Source: JAFMJV01 sp034436555 (lineage in GTDB: Bacteria > Chloroflexota > Limnocylindria > Limnocylindrales > CSP1-4). Taken from it: 64,000 nt of DNA. The first letter of the stretch is position 1. Every line of letters begins with the position of its first letter. Shown here in pieces: positions 35,725 through 44,973 of this stretch. Below the pieces are notes generated by a model that worked only from the letters and a program-made list of their open reading frames with translations, ran no database searches and was not told where the DNA came from. Made by a program: the position numbers and the translations under genes. The stretch is from NCBI GenBank assembly GCA_034436555.1, contig DAOTUU010000003.1:1-64000 (forward strand), given 5' to 3'.

Positions 35725-36564
35725 GTGACCACGGTCCTGCGCACGCGCGCCGAGCTGCGAGCCGCGCTCGCGGTCGCGCCTCGACCCGTCGGGCTGGTGC
35801 CCACGATGGGCTGGCTGCACGATGGCCATCGCTCGCTGATGCGTCGGGCGCGGGATGCGGATGCGACATCGGTGGTGACGATCTTCGTCAACCCGCGTCA
35901 GTTCGGGGAGCCGGCCGACTTCACGCGCTATCCGCGGGACGAGGCGCGCGACGTGGTCATCTGCGCGGAGGAGCGGGTTGACGTCGTGTGGGCCCCCTCC
36001 GCCGACGAGGTCTATCCCGCGGGGTTCGACACCTCCGTGCGGGTCGGCGCCATCGCGACCCCACTGGAGGGCGCCGCCCGTCCGGGCCACTTCGAGGGCG
36101 TCGCCACGGTGGTCGCGGTGCTGTTCGGCCTGGTGGGCGCCGACCATGCCTACTTCGGCCAGAAGGATGCTCAGCAGGTGATGGTCATCTCGCGCATGGC
36201 GCAGGACCTCGCGATGCCCACCCGGGTCATCGCCTGCCCCACGGTCCGAGAGCCGGACGGTCTCGCGCTGTCGTCCCGGAACGTCCGTCTGGCGGCCGGC
36301 GATCGCGCCGCGGCGCCGGTCGTGCACCGTGCGCTGTGCGCGGCACGCGCTCGATGGGCTGCGGGCGAGCGGGATGCGGAGCTGCTCCGCCGCACGATGC
36401 GCGACGTGCTGTCGGAGGAGCCTCGCGCCACGCCCGAGTACGTCTCGGTCGCGGACGCCCTGTCGCTGCACGAGCTGGAGACCGTGGACGGCCCGGCGCT
36501 GGCGTCGCTCGCCGTCCGCTTCGGTGACGTGCGCCTCATCGACAATGAGCCGCTGGGCCCCTGA
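35725..36564 (+). CDS. panC: Pantothenate synthetase
   Basis: The 279-residue ligase joins pantoate and beta-alanine. It has the ATP motif PTMGWLHDGH, FVNPRQFGEPADF and the loop GQKDAQQ with LALSSRNVRL. The start is GTG at 35725, 14 bp after panB. No panD or panE is in the window. The gene ends one base before the convergent phosphotransacetylase-like gene. Confidence 0.96.
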   Translation: MTTVLRTRAELRAALAVAPRPVGLVPTMGWLHDGHRSLMRRARDADATSVVTIFVNPRQFGEPADFTRYPRDEARDVVICAEERVDVVWAPSADEVYPAGFDTSVRVGAIATPLEGAARPGHFEGVATVVAVLFGLVGADHAYFGQKDAQQVMVISRMAQDLAMPTRVIACPTVREPDGLALSSRNVRLAAGDRAAAPVVHRALCAARARWAAGERDAELLRRTMRDVLSEEPRATPEYVSVADALSLHELETVDGPALASLAVRFGDVRLIDNEPLGP

Positions 36565-36565
36565 G

Positions 36566-37837
36566 TCAGCGTCCGAGGACGCGGTCCAGCACGACGCCGG
36601 CCCGATCCGCCAGCCGACGTGCGGGCTGCCGCAGGCGACCGAGCGGATCGACCGTCTCATCCTGCGGCATCGACGCCCCCGCCGGCCCTGACGGCCGTGC
36701 CGGGTCCCAGTCGCCGAACGCCCGCAGCAGCGGGTCCAGGTCGATGTGATCGGCCACGAGGCGCCTGATCTCCGCGATCTTGAGATGGTCGGCGGGGTGG
36801 GTCTTGACGAGCAGGTCGTGGACCCTCGATGCCGCGAGGTAGGTGTCCTCCTGGACGAGATACGCGAACAGGCCCGACTGGCGGATCGCCTCGAGGGCAC
36901 GCGGGCGCGGCAGGCTGCCGCCCGTGAACAGCAGGCCCGTCAGCCGGGTGCGGCCCGGCACCCGAGACTGGCGGCCGAACGGGCGCGTCAGCGTCCGGCC
37001 CTGGCGGTCCGCGGCCACCACGGCGTGGATGACGTCCTCCCGGTCTCCCGGCACGATGAGCAGCGACCCCGGGCCGATCCGCTCCAGCATGTGGCGGGGC
37101 TGCATCGCGCCGATGGCCACGTGCTCGATGACCCGCTCCGGGTCGTCGCCCTCGTGGATGAGCGTGCCGGGCATCTGCTCCGCGAGCATCGAGAGGGTCG
37201 CGTTGGACAGGATCGGCCGATACGGCAGCGTGCCGAGGAGCGGGATGTCGTGGCGCGCCAGGCCGCGCCGCAGGATATCCGGAAGGGCAGGGTCGGCGTC
37301 CGCGTCCACCTTGTTGACGATGGCGCCCGCGACGCGCACGCCGCGCCTCCAGAACAGCGCGTGGTTGAGCACGATCTCGTCGATCGGCCTGCCGACGCCG
37401 CCCTCGCTGATGATGAGGGCCGGGGCGCCCAGCTGCGCGGCGACCTCCGCGTTCGAGAGCCCCACGACCGAGCCCACGCCCGCATGGCCGGTGCCCTCGA
37501 TGACCAGGACCTCCGCCTCGGCGGCCGCCTCGCGATGCGCCTGGAGCATGCGAGCGGGCAGGTCGTCGATCACCTCGCCGCGGATGAACGCCTTCGTGAA
37601 GCCGCGCGGCAGGTGGACCGGGCTCATCCGCGCGAGTGGGGCGGACATTCCGAACACCGACCGCACGAGGATGGCGTCCTCGTCGGCGGGGACCCCGTCC
37701 ACGACCGCCGTTCGTTGGCCCACGGGCTTGATGAAGCCTGTCCGGTGCCCGCGATCGAGGAGCGCCGACACGAGGCCGAGCGCGAACGTGGTCTTGCCCC
37801 GGTTCATGCCGGTCGCGGCGAGATAGAGCTGGCGCAT
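36566..37837 (-). CDS. BioD-like P-loop / DRTGG-domain phosphotransacetylase-family protein
   Basis: The 423-residue protein has an N-terminal dethiobiotin-synthetase-like P-loop (ATGMNRGKTTFALGLVSAL) and FIKPVGQR, then a DRTGG-like domain (VPGDREDVIHAVV, LTGLLFTGG). This is the arrangement of the regulatory N-terminal half of long phosphotransacetylases, but no catalytic acyltransferase domain is present. Its role is therefore uncertain. The ATG at 37837 is chosen over 37852 because a -10-like CATGAT lies exactly 6 nt upstream. Confidence 0.78.
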   Translation of the reverse strand: MRQLYLAATGMNRGKTTFALGLVSALLDRGHRTGFIKPVGQRTAVVDGVPADEDAILVRSVFGMSAPLARMSPVHLPRGFTKAFIRGEVIDDLPARMLQAHREAAAEAEVLVIEGTGHAGVGSVVGLSNAEVAAQLGAPALIISEGGVGRPIDEIVLNHALFWRRGVRVAGAIVNKVDADADPALPDILRRGLARHDIPLLGTLPYRPILSNATLSMLAEQMPGTLIHEGDDPERVIEHVAIGAMQPRHMLERIGPGSLLIVPGDREDVIHAVVAADRQGRTLTRPFGRQSRVPGRTRLTGLLFTGGSLPRPRALEAIRQSGLFAYLVQEDTYLAASRVHDLLVKTHPADHLKIAEIRRLVADHIDLDPLLRAFGDWDPARPSGPAGASMPQDETVDPLGRLRQPARRLADRAGVVLDRVLGR

Positions 37838-37842
37838 CAGGG

Positions 37843-37849
37843 CATCATG
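37843..37849. promoter_or_regulatory. Overlapping divergent -10 elements between two leaderless genes
   Basis: CATCAT (plus, 37843-37848) stands 6 nt before the GTG at 37855. CATGAT (minus, 37849-37844) stands 6 nt before the ATG at 37837. The two hexamers cover nearly the same base pairs and only 17 bp separate the start codons. The first base of both is C, not T, so these are weak matches. Confidence 0.4.
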
Positions 37850-37854
37850 CACCC

Positions 37855-38481
37855 GTGACCGAACCGAACATCTCCGCCGTCGTCTTCGATCTGGGTGCCG
37901 TGCTCATCGACTGGGATCCCCGCCATGTCTATCGCGACCTGTTCCCGGGTGACGCGGCGGGCATGGAGGCGTTCCTCGCCCAGGTCACCAGCACCGCCTG
38001 GAACCACCAGATGGACGCCGGTCGACCGTGGGCCGACGCGGTCGCCGAGCTCGTCGCGCAGCACCCGGAGCGACGCGCCCTCATCGAGGCCTACCAGACG
38101 CGCTGGCCGGAGATGCTCCGCGGGGACATCCCCGAGACGGTCGCCATCCTCCGGGCGCTGCGCGACCGGGGCGACGTGCGCCTGTTCGCGCTGACGAACT
38201 GGTCCGCCGAGACGTTCCCCGTGGCGCGGGCGCGGTTCGAATTCCTGGGCTGGTTCGAGGGCATCGTGGTGTCCGGCGAGGAGGGTGTCGCCAAGCCCGA
38301 TCCGGCGATCTACCGGATCCTCCTGGAGCGGCACGCGGTGGACGCCGGGAGCGCCCTGTTCATCGACGACCGGCCCGAGAACGTGGCCGCCGCCGAGTCG
38401 GTGGGGATGCGGGGCGTCGAGTTCCGCTCCCCGGACGGGCTGCTGGCGGACCTGACGGCCCTGGGGCTCCTGCCCGCCTGA
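37855..38481 (+). CDS. HAD-family hydrolase
   Basis: The 208-residue protein has HAD motifs: VVFDLGAVLIDWD near the N-terminus, LTNWS, EGVAKPDPAIY with the motif III lysine, and LFIDDRPENVAAA. It resembles the group of sugar-phosphate or epoxide-hydrolase-like HAD enzymes that start FDLGxVLIDWD. The substrate is unknown. The GTG start lies 17 bp from the divergent gene start. Confidence 0.88.
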   Translation: MTEPNISAVVFDLGAVLIDWDPRHVYRDLFPGDAAGMEAFLAQVTSTAWNHQMDAGRPWADAVAELVAQHPERRALIEAYQTRWPEMLRGDIPETVAILRALRDRGDVRLFALTNWSAETFPVARARFEFLGWFEGIVVSGEEGVAKPDPAIYRILLERHAVDAGSALFIDDRPENVAAAESVGMRGVEFRSPDGLLADLTALGLLPA

Positions 38482-38503
38482 CGACTCCGACTCGCAGGCA
38501 CGA

Positions 38504-39535
38504 TCAGTCGCCCGCGACCTCCGCGATCGCCACCGGCTGGCCGGACGCGATCGATCGATAGGCCGCCTGGACGATCTCCACGGCGCGCAGGCCGTCGACG
38601 CCGCTGATGGCGGGCTCGCGATCCTCGCGGACCGCCGCCACGAACTCGGCGAGCATGGGACCGTTCGCGTCGGAGGCGAACGACTCCCAGCGCACGCCGT
38701 CCTCGCGGCGACCGTAGACCTCGAGGCGCTGTCGGAACGCGTCGAGATCGATCGCACCGCCCGTCCCCAGCACCTCCAGCGACAGGCCTCCCCACGTGGG
38801 ATACGAGCGAGGCCGGCTCCAGGAGCAGTCGATCGTGCCCACGACCCCGTTCGCCAGGCGGAGCGTGACAAGGCCGCCGGTCTCCACGTGCTCGAATCGG
38901 TCCTGGAGGATCCGGTTCGCGACCGCATAGACCTCCACGACCTCCGAGCCGGTCAGCCAGCGCATGAGGTCCGCCAGGTGGACCACGTGGTCGGTCACCG
39001 CGCCGCCCCCCGCGAGCCGCGGGTCCACGAACCAGGCCCCGTGGACGTCCGGCATCTCCCCGGCGTTCACCCCCTCGAACGCGACCACCTCCCCCACGAC
39101 GCCGTCGTCGATGGCCGCGGCGAGCGCGACCACCGCGGCGCTCATCCGGCTGGGGAACGCGGTCATCAGGCGCACGCCCGCCGCGCGGCAGGCGTCCAAA
39201 ATGGCCCGCGCATCCGTGACGGTCGTGGCCAGGGGCTTCTCGCACAGGACGTGCCGATGCGCCGCCGCGGCCCGTTCGGCGATCGCGCGGTGGTCGCGGT
39301 TGACGCCCGCGATGACGACCGCGTCGACCGCGTCGATCAGGGCGTCCATGTCCTCCCAGGCCCGGGTCCCGGCGACGGTCGCGCGGGCCTGCGCGAGCGC
39401 GGCGTCCGCATCCCAGCACCCCACCAGCGCCACGTCCGGGAGTGCGTCCAGAGCCGCCAGGTACCAGGGCGCATGGACGTGGGCCACGCTGAGCACGCCG
39501 ACGCGCACCGGGCCATCGATCGACGGGGCCATCAC
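38504..39535 (-). CDS. Gfo/Idh/MocA-family oxidoreductase (second)
   Basis: The 343-residue protein has a Rossmann N-terminus and the family motif VLCEKPLATT, followed by a C-terminal beta-sheet domain with GGGAVTDHVVHLADLMRWL. The first Rossmann strand reads VGVLSVAHVHAPWYL and lacks the usual GxGxxG, so cofactor binding may be altered. It probably acts on a sugar or inositol. Its start overlaps the stop of the related gene upstream. Confidence 0.87.
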   Translation of the reverse strand: MMAPSIDGPVRVGVLSVAHVHAPWYLAALDALPDVALVGCWDADAALAQARATVAGTRAWEDMDALIDAVDAVVIAGVNRDHRAIAERAAAAHRHVLCEKPLATTVTDARAILDACRAAGVRLMTAFPSRMSAAVVALAAAIDDGVVGEVVAFEGVNAGEMPDVHGAWFVDPRLAGGGAVTDHVVHLADLMRWLTGSEVVEVYAVANRILQDRFEHVETGGLVTLRLANGVVGTIDCSWSRPRSYPTWGGLSLEVLGTGGAIDLDAFRQRLEVYGRREDGVRWESFASDANGPMLAEFVAAVREDREPAISGVDGLRAVEIVQAAYRSIASGQPVAIAEVAGD

Positions 39536-40563
39536 GCCTCACCTCCCGACACGTCCACGGCACGGCCGGTCCGCGCGGATTCGTTCGCGGCGACGCCGAT
39601 GCGCACGGCGGCCAGGGCATCCTGGGCGGTGACGCGCGGTGCGTGACCGTCCACGATCGCTCCCAGGAAGTCGCGCAGCTGGTCACGGAACGGATCCTCG
39701 CGGCTCACGCTCCGGGCGATCCCCACGGCGCCCTGGCCGCTGTCCTGGCGCGCGTGCAGGAACGACAGCGTCGGCTGGCTCCGCTCCGAGTCGTATGCAA
39801 TGAGGCCGTGCGATCCGGCGATCTCCAGCGCGGTCCGGAAGGTCGGCTCGCCGTACGCCCATGAGCCGGTGAGCTGGGAGATCGCACCCGACTCGTGGCT
39901 GAGCGTCAGGAACGCATGGTCAAGGGGTCGCTCCGGGCGCTCGATGCCCGCCGACCAGGCGTACACTCGGGTCACCTCGCCCGCCACCCAGCGCGCGAAG
40001 TCGATGTCGTGGATGAGCAGGTCGAAGGCCATGCCACCCGAGCGCGCCGGGTCGAACAGCCAGTGTCCGGCGGGCTTGCGCGGCCGGAACGCCGCTCGCT
40101 TGAGACGGAGCACCGCGGGGTCACCGATGTCACCCCGGTCGACGACGGCCTTGGCCAGGGCGTACTCCGCGACGTAGCGCAGCACGTGGGCCACGAGGAG
40201 CCGGACGCCGGCGGCCTCGCACGCCTCGACCATGGCGCGCGCGTCCGCGACGGTGAGGGCGAGCGGCTTCTCGCACACGACGTGGCGCCCCGCCGCCGCG
40301 GCGGCCAGCACCATCGGGCGATGGCTGTCGGTGGGCGTGCAGACATCCACGACGTCCACGTCCGCCAGCAGCGACTCCAGATCCGGGGCGGCGGATATCC
40401 CGAGCGACTGGGCGGCCGCCCGCGCCCGGCCGGGATCCGGCGACCAGAGCGTGACCGTGGCACCCTCGGCCCGCCAGGCCGTCGCGTGCGTGGCGCCCAT
40501 GAAGCCCGAGCCCACGACTCCCACGCGCACGGAGGTGGCTGCCATGCCGCCCGACGCCCCCAT
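39532..40563 (-). CDS. Gfo/Idh/MocA-family oxidoreductase (first)
   Basis: The 343-residue protein has a normal NAD(P)-binding motif VGVVGSGFMGATHATAWR, HVVCEKPLALT and a C-terminal domain with GGMAFDLLIHDIDFARW. With the next gene it forms a pair of sugar-type dehydrogenases. Two start codons, ATG at 40563 and 40545, lie in the two copies of an 18-bp duplication and have identical upstream sequence, so the start is undecided. Confidence 0.9.
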   Translation of the reverse strand: MGASGGMAATSVRVGVVGSGFMGATHATAWRAEGATVTLWSPDPGRARAAAQSLGISAAPDLESLLADVDVVDVCTPTDSHRPMVLAAAAAGRHVVCEKPLALTVADARAMVEACEAAGVRLLVAHVLRYVAEYALAKAVVDRGDIGDPAVLRLKRAAFRPRKPAGHWLFDPARSGGMAFDLLIHDIDFARWVAGEVTRVYAWSAGIERPERPLDHAFLTLSHESGAISQLTGSWAYGEPTFRTALEIAGSHGLIAYDSERSQPTLSFLHARQDSGQGAVGIARSVSREDPFRDQLRDFLGAIVDGHAPRVTAQDALAAVRIGVAANESARTGRAVDVSGGEA

Positions 40564-40580
40564 GCCGCCCGACGCCCCGC
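40543..40580. repeat. 18-bp duplication carrying alternative start codons
   Basis: CATGCCGCCCGACGCCCC occurs twice in tandem across the start of the first Gfo/Idh gene, so each copy offers an ATG in frame. It is another case of a short tandem duplication at a gene start in this window. Confidence 0.75.
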
Positions 40581-41186
40581 CTACCCGCGCGCGGCGATGC
40601 GTCGCTCGACCAGGTCGACCGCGTCCTTGAGCCGCGCGAACGCGTCGGCGTCGATCGTGTCCGCGTCCGCGTGTGGCCCGAGCCGTTCCAGGATGTCCAC
40701 GATGAGGCCGTAGAACACCGAGGCGTCCGCCAGGAAGAACTGCGGCTCATTGTTGTAGCGCACGAGCGTGAGGCGTCCCTGGAGCACGCGGCGGTCATCC
40801 ACGTGGGCCACCTGGGTGGCGAAGTTGTGCCCCTGGATGCCGTCGGGGTTGTTGAGGAAGTTGAGCGCGTTGTCGATGGCCAGACCGAAGCGGGCGCGCC
40901 AGGCGACGAGCCGCTCGTGGACCTCAGGTGCGATGCGCACCTCGGCCACCTGATCGAAGACCTCCGGGCCCACGGTGAGCAGTCCCACGAGCGTGGTGCC
41001 GGCGCGTGCGCCCAGCATCACCTGGAGGGACCGCTCCAGGGTGAACACCTCGGAGTCGAAGCGCGGGCTGGTGATGACATCCGTGAGCAGGTCCTCCACG
41101 TTGTCGAGGACGCCGGACTCCGCCATCGCGCCGGACAGGTGGAGGATCTCCTCCTTGAACAGGAACTGTTCTTCGTGGTCGAGCAT
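40581..41186 (-). CDS. Protein of unknown function upstream of the oxidoreductase pair
   Basis: The 201-residue soluble protein has no family I can name. It contains MLDHEEQFLFKEEILHLSG at its start and RLTLVRYNNEPQFFLADASV near the end, and looks alpha/beta with a helical C-terminus. The ATG at 41186 is chosen because an extended -10 (TGC then TACCAT at 41200-41195) lies 8 nt upstream. It probably shares a transcript with the two oxidoreductases that start 18 bp after its stop. Confidence 0.6.
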   Translation of the reverse strand: MLDHEEQFLFKEEILHLSGAMAESGVLDNVEDLLTDVITSPRFDSEVFTLERSLQVMLGARAGTTLVGLLTVGPEVFDQVAEVRIAPEVHERLVAWRARFGLAIDNALNFLNNPDGIQGHNFATQVAHVDDRRVLQGRLTLVRYNNEPQFFLADASVFYGLIVDILERLGPHADADTIDADAFARLKDAVDLVERRIAARG

Positions 41187-41234
41187 CGCGGGCGATGGTA
41201 GCACCCGGCGATGACACCCCCGCCGGGTCGGGCG

Positions 41235-42500
41235 TCAGGGATAGAGCCCGCGCATCGCCGTCGCGCTGGCGACGCGGTCCACCGCCACGAGGTACGCCGC
41301 GGTCCGCATGTCGCACGCCTCCCGCACGCTCATCGCGTGGACCTCGCCGAAGGACCGGATCATGATCTCCTGGAGCTTCTGGTTGACGGTCGCCTCCGAC
41401 CAGTGGTCACGGTTGAGGTCCTGGACCCACTCGAAGTACGACACCGTGACGCCGCCCGCGTTGCACAGGATGTCGGGGATGAGGTACGTGCCCTTGCCAT
41501 GCAGGATCCGGTCGGCGTCCGGATCGACCGGGCCGTTGGCCGCCTCGGCGACGATCTCGGCGCGCACGTCGGCGGCGTTGCGCCCATGGACCTGGTTCTC
41601 CATGGCGGCCGGCACCAGGATGTCGCAGTCGGTCGCCAGCAGCTCCGCGTTGTCGATGGCGCGGCTGCCCGGGAACCCCACGACCGTGCGGTGCTCGGCG
41701 TGCCAGCGCAGCAGGCGCGGGACGTCCAGGCCGTCGGGGTTGCTGATGCCACCGAACACGTCCGACACCGCGATCACGCGGGCGCCGATCTCATGCAGCA
41801 GCGCCGCGACCACCGACCCGACGTTGCCGAATCCCTGGACCGCGACGCGCTTCCCGGGCGCCCGGTCACCCCGCACCCGGAGCGCCTCCTCGATGCAGAA
41901 CACGGTGCCGCGGCCCGTGGCCTCGACACGCCCCTCGGACCCTCCCAGCGAGATGGGCTTGCCGGTGACCACGCCGGGCACGGTGTGGCCCACGTGCATG
42001 GAGTACGTGTCCATGATCCAGGCCATGACCTGGGCGTTCGTGTTCACGTCGGGTGCCGGGATGTCCTTCTCCGGCCCGATGAGCACCGCGAGCTCGCTCG
42101 TGAAGCGGCGCGTCAGGCCCTCCAGCTCCCGGGCGCTGAGCCTGGTCGGGTCGACCTGGACGCCTCCCTTGGCGCCGCCGTAGGGGATGCCGACCACGGC
42201 GCACTTCCAGGTCATCCACATGGCGAGCGCCTTCACCTCGTCGATGGTCACGCCCTGGTGATAGCGCAGGCCGCCCTTGGCGGGGCCCCGGCCGAGGTTG
42301 TGCTGGACGCGATAGCCCGTGAACACCTCGACCGACCCGTCGTCCATCTTCACCGGGAAGTGGACGGTCAGCTCCCGCTGCGGTTCGCGCAGGACCTTGC
42401 GCAGGCCGGGGTCGAGGCCCAGCCGCTCGGCGGCCACGTCGAACTGCAGCTGGGCCATGGCCCACGGGTTCATGACGGCGGCGGCAGGCTCCGTGGTCAC
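41235..42500 (-). CDS. gdhA: Glutamate (or leucine-type) dehydrogenase
   Basis: The 421-residue enzyme belongs to the Glu/Leu/Phe/Val dehydrogenase family. It has GRGPAKGGLRYHQGV with the catalytic lysine region, IPYGGAKGGVQVDP, and the Rossmann motif VAVQGFGNVGS. It should interconvert glutamate and 2-oxoglutarate. Length and N-terminus fit hexameric bacterial GDH. The GTG at 42500 begins the conserved region and has GAGG upstream. Confidence 0.93.
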   Translation of the reverse strand: MTTEPAAAVMNPWAMAQLQFDVAAERLGLDPGLRKVLREPQRELTVHFPVKMDDGSVEVFTGYRVQHNLGRGPAKGGLRYHQGVTIDEVKALAMWMTWKCAVVGIPYGGAKGGVQVDPTRLSARELEGLTRRFTSELAVLIGPEKDIPAPDVNTNAQVMAWIMDTYSMHVGHTVPGVVTGKPISLGGSEGRVEATGRGTVFCIEEALRVRGDRAPGKRVAVQGFGNVGSVVAALLHEIGARVIAVSDVFGGISNPDGLDVPRLLRWHAEHRTVVGFPGSRAIDNAELLATDCDILVPAAMENQVHGRNAADVRAEIVAEAANGPVDPDADRILHGKGTYLIPDILCNAGGVTVSYFEWVQDLNRDHWSEATVNQKLQEIMIRSFGEVHAMSVREACDMRTAAYLVAVDRVASATAMRGLYP

Positions 42501-42646
42501 GATCGTCCACCCTCGTGCGGCGAGGGCCGGTCCCCGTCCGGGGTGGTCTGCCTCGCATGATCCGGACACGCGTCGAGGGTAACCCCGCGGTCGGTGGCGT
42601 CACCTCTGCCGAGCGTCCACGGATGTGGGTCCGATGGTCCCGATCC

Positions 42647-42662
42647 GTATCCGAGAGGATAC
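42647..42662. promoter_or_regulatory. Inverted repeat upstream of gdhA
   Basis: GTATCC-GAGA-GGATAC is a 6-bp-arm dyad, about 150 bp upstream of the gdhA start and in the gap before the end of degV. It may be an operator for gdhA. TATCC-like sequences here also resemble -10 hexamers in both directions. Confidence 0.4.
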
Positions 42663-42685
42663 CGAACCGCAACCGAGGGCGCCCA

Positions 42686-43531
42686 TCAGGCGGGACGCAC
42701 CAGGATCGCCGCGCCATAGGCCCCCGGTCCGGCGTGCGGCGCCACCGACGGCCCGATGAGCTCCGTGAACACGGTCGCCCCCGGGATGCCGGCGGCCGCG
42801 ATGGCATCGACCCGGAAGGCCTCGATGCCCGGCGCCATCGCATGGGCGATGGCCATCCGCTCGACGTGCTCGCCGGCGACGAGCTCCAGCAGGCGCGCCC
42901 GGGCGCGTCCGGCGGTGCGGGGCTTGTCGATCGTCTCCACGACGCCCTCCGCGATGGTGATGATGGGCTTGACCGAGAGCACCGAGCCGATGGCCGCCTG
43001 CGCGGCACTGATGCGACCTCCCCTCCGGAGGTAGTCGAGCGTGTCGATCATCACGAACAGGCGGGCGTCGTCCCGACGTGCCTCCACCAGCGCCGCGATG
43101 GCGGCTGCGGGCTCGCCCGCAGCCGCCGCCTCCGCCGCAAGGAGCACCAGCAACCCCTGGCACAGCGTCACGGTCTGGGTGTCCACCACGTGCACCGCCG
43201 AGCCGCCCAGCGTGTCCCGCGCCACGAGCGCCGCCTTGTGCGTCGCGGACAGGCGGCTGCCCACGGTCAGGCACACGATCTCGTCGGCCCCGTCGTCGCG
43301 GCACCGCTGGAACGCCGTCACGAAGTCACCCGGCGAGCATGCGGCGGTGGACGGATAGGGCGCTCCCGGTGCCAGGAGCCGGGTGTAGAACGCGGGCACG
43401 GACAGCTCCGCGACCGCCTTCTGCTCCACGTCGCCGAAGCGCACCAGCAGTGGCACGAGCGTCACGCCCGTCGTCCGGGCGCGCTCCTCCGACAGGTCAC
43501 AGGCCGTGTCCGTGACGATGGCCACCCTCAT
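42686..43531 (-). CDS. DegV-family fatty-acid-binding protein
   Basis: The 281-residue protein starts MRVAIVTDTACDLSEE and has the DegV pattern of a fatty-acid-binding fold: PSTAACSPGDFVTAFQRC and DTLDYLRRGGRISAAQAAIG, with YLRRGGRI as the most typical motif. Relatives (FakB) present fatty acids to a kinase. No FakA kinase is nearby. GGGGAGGGG precedes the ATG. Confidence 0.92.
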   Translation of the reverse strand: MRVAIVTDTACDLSEERARTTGVTLVPLLVRFGDVEQKAVAELSVPAFYTRLLAPGAPYPSTAACSPGDFVTAFQRCRDDGADEIVCLTVGSRLSATHKAALVARDTLGGSAVHVVDTQTVTLCQGLLVLLAAEAAAAGEPAAAIAALVEARRDDARLFVMIDTLDYLRRGGRISAAQAAIGSVLSVKPIITIAEGVVETIDKPRTAGRARARLLELVAGEHVERMAIAHAMAPGIEAFRVDAIAAAGIPGATVFTELIGPSVAPHAGPGAYGAAILVRPA

Positions 43532-43589
43532 CGATCCCCTCCCCTGTGGGTCGCTCCACGGTCGCCGCGGCCCGGGCCCGCGCGACGCC

Positions 43590-44822
43590 TCAGACGCGCT
43601 CGAACGCCATGGCCACGGAACCACCGCCGCCCAGACACAGCGTGGCCAGCCCGCGCACACCGCCGCGACGGCGCAGCTCGTGGAGCAGCGTGGCCACGAT
43701 CCGGGTGCCGCTGGCGCCGAGCGGATGGCCCAGCGCGATCGCACCGCCGTTCACGTTGACCCTGCTCCAGTCGAGCCCCAGCTCGCGGCCGTCAGCCAGC
43801 ACCTGTGCCGCGAAGGCCTCGTTGAGCTCCACCAGGTCGTAGTCGGCGATCGTGGTGCCGGTCCGCTCCAGCAGCGTGCGCACCCCCTGGACCGGAGCGA
43901 GGAACAGCCAGCGCGGTGCCAGCTCGGCCTGGCTGTGGCCGGAGATCCGGGCCAGCGGAGACAGGCCGTGACGCTCCACGGCGCGCTCGGAGGCGATGAC
44001 CGTGGCCGATGCGCCGTCGGTGATGCCCGGCGCGTTGCCCGCGGTCACCGTCCCGCCAGTCGGAGCGGGGTGGCCATCCTCCGGTCCCGGCAGCTGGAAC
44101 ACCGGCCCGAGCCGCGCCAGCGCCTCCAGCGTGCCGCCGCGACGGGGTCCCTCGTCGGAGGTCAGCGTCCGCTCCTCGCGACCGACGCGCAGCGAGACGG
44201 GCACGAGCTCGTCCGCGAAGCGCCCGGCGTCCGCCGCCGCCACAGCCCGTCGATGCGACTCCAGGGCGTATGCATCCTGGTCAGCGCGCGAGATGCCCGC
44301 GCGGGACGCCACCCGCTCCGCGTTGGTGCCCATGTGGCAGTCATCGACGCTGCACCAGAGGCCGTCCGTGACGGCCGCGTCAAGGAGTTCTCCGTGGCCC
44401 ATGCGGTACCCGAATCGCGCCTTGCGCAGGAGGTATGGCGCGCCCGACATGCTCTCCATGCCGCCCGCCACGACGACCTCCGCGTCCCCCGCTCGGATCA
44501 TCGCCGAACCGATCATCAGCGCCTTGAGGCCCGAGCCGCAGACGCGGTTGATGGTGGTGGCCGGGACGTGCTCCGGGAGCCCCGCCGCGAGGGCGGCCTG
44601 GCGCGCCGGCGCCTGACCCGCGCCGCCCTGGAGCACCTGGCCCATGAGCACCTCGTCGACCGCGTCACCGGGCACGCCCGCGCGCTCGACCGCGGCCCTG
44701 ATCGCGATGCCCCCCAGGGTGGTCGCGGGGACGTCCGTGTAGGCGCCGCCCAGCTTCGCGATCGGGGTGCGCACCGCGGAGACGACGTAGACCGCCCCGC
44801 CGGGCGCTGCTGGCTGGCTCAT
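43590..44822 (-). CDS. Acetyl-CoA acetyltransferase (thiolase)
   Basis: The 410-residue thiolase has the nucleophilic cysteine in NRVCGSGLKA, the histidine in NGGAIALGHPLGASG and the second cysteine in TLCLGGGGSVA. It condenses or cleaves acyl-CoA units, probably acetoacetyl-CoA. TAGCAT stands exactly 6 nt before the ATG at 44822, indicating a leaderless transcript. A hydroxyacyl-CoA dehydrogenase lies 11 kb away, so a shared pathway is possible. Confidence 0.95.
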   Translation of the reverse strand: MSQPAAPGGAVYVVSAVRTPIAKLGGAYTDVPATTLGGIAIRAAVERAGVPGDAVDEVLMGQVLQGGAGQAPARQAALAAGLPEHVPATTINRVCGSGLKALMIGSAMIRAGDAEVVVAGGMESMSGAPYLLRKARFGYRMGHGELLDAAVTDGLWCSVDDCHMGTNAERVASRAGISRADQDAYALESHRRAVAAADAGRFADELVPVSLRVGREERTLTSDEGPRRGGTLEALARLGPVFQLPGPEDGHPAPTGGTVTAGNAPGITDGASATVIASERAVERHGLSPLARISGHSQAELAPRWLFLAPVQGVRTLLERTGTTIADYDLVELNEAFAAQVLADGRELGLDWSRVNVNGGAIALGHPLGASGTRIVATLLHELRRRGGVRGLATLCLGGGGSVAMAFERV

Positions 44823-44853
44823 GTGGGGATGCTACAGGGGTCCCATCGCACCC

Positions 44854-44937
44854 GGGCTCCGTCCCGTCTGGATCCTGTCCCCGTCGGGGCTCCGTCGCGC
44901 CGGGGTCCTGTCCCGTCGGGGTTCCGTCGCGCCGGGG
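44854..44937. repeat. Imperfect 33-bp tandem repeat between thiolase and SDR genes
   Basis: Two copies of a unit built from GTCCTGTCCC, GTCGGGG and TCCGTCGCGCCGG lie at 44870-44902 and 44904-44937, preceded by a partial copy from 44854. The repeat fills most of the divergent intergenic region. It could be simple expansion or a binding array. Confidence 0.65.
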
Positions 44938-44961
44938 CCCCGCCCATGCCGAGGGCCCGGG

Positions 44962-44967
44962 TAGGAT
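44962..44967 (+). promoter_or_regulatory. -10 element of the SDR-Nudix transcript
   Basis: TAGGAT ends 6 nt before the GTG at 44974, so the predicted transcription start coincides with the start codon. No ribosome binding site is present. Confidence 0.5.
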
Positions 44968-44973
44968 GCATCC

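Noticed and set aside
44854..44937. CRISPR array
   Set aside because: Only two imperfect units with no unique spacers and no cas genes; it is a simple tandem repeat.
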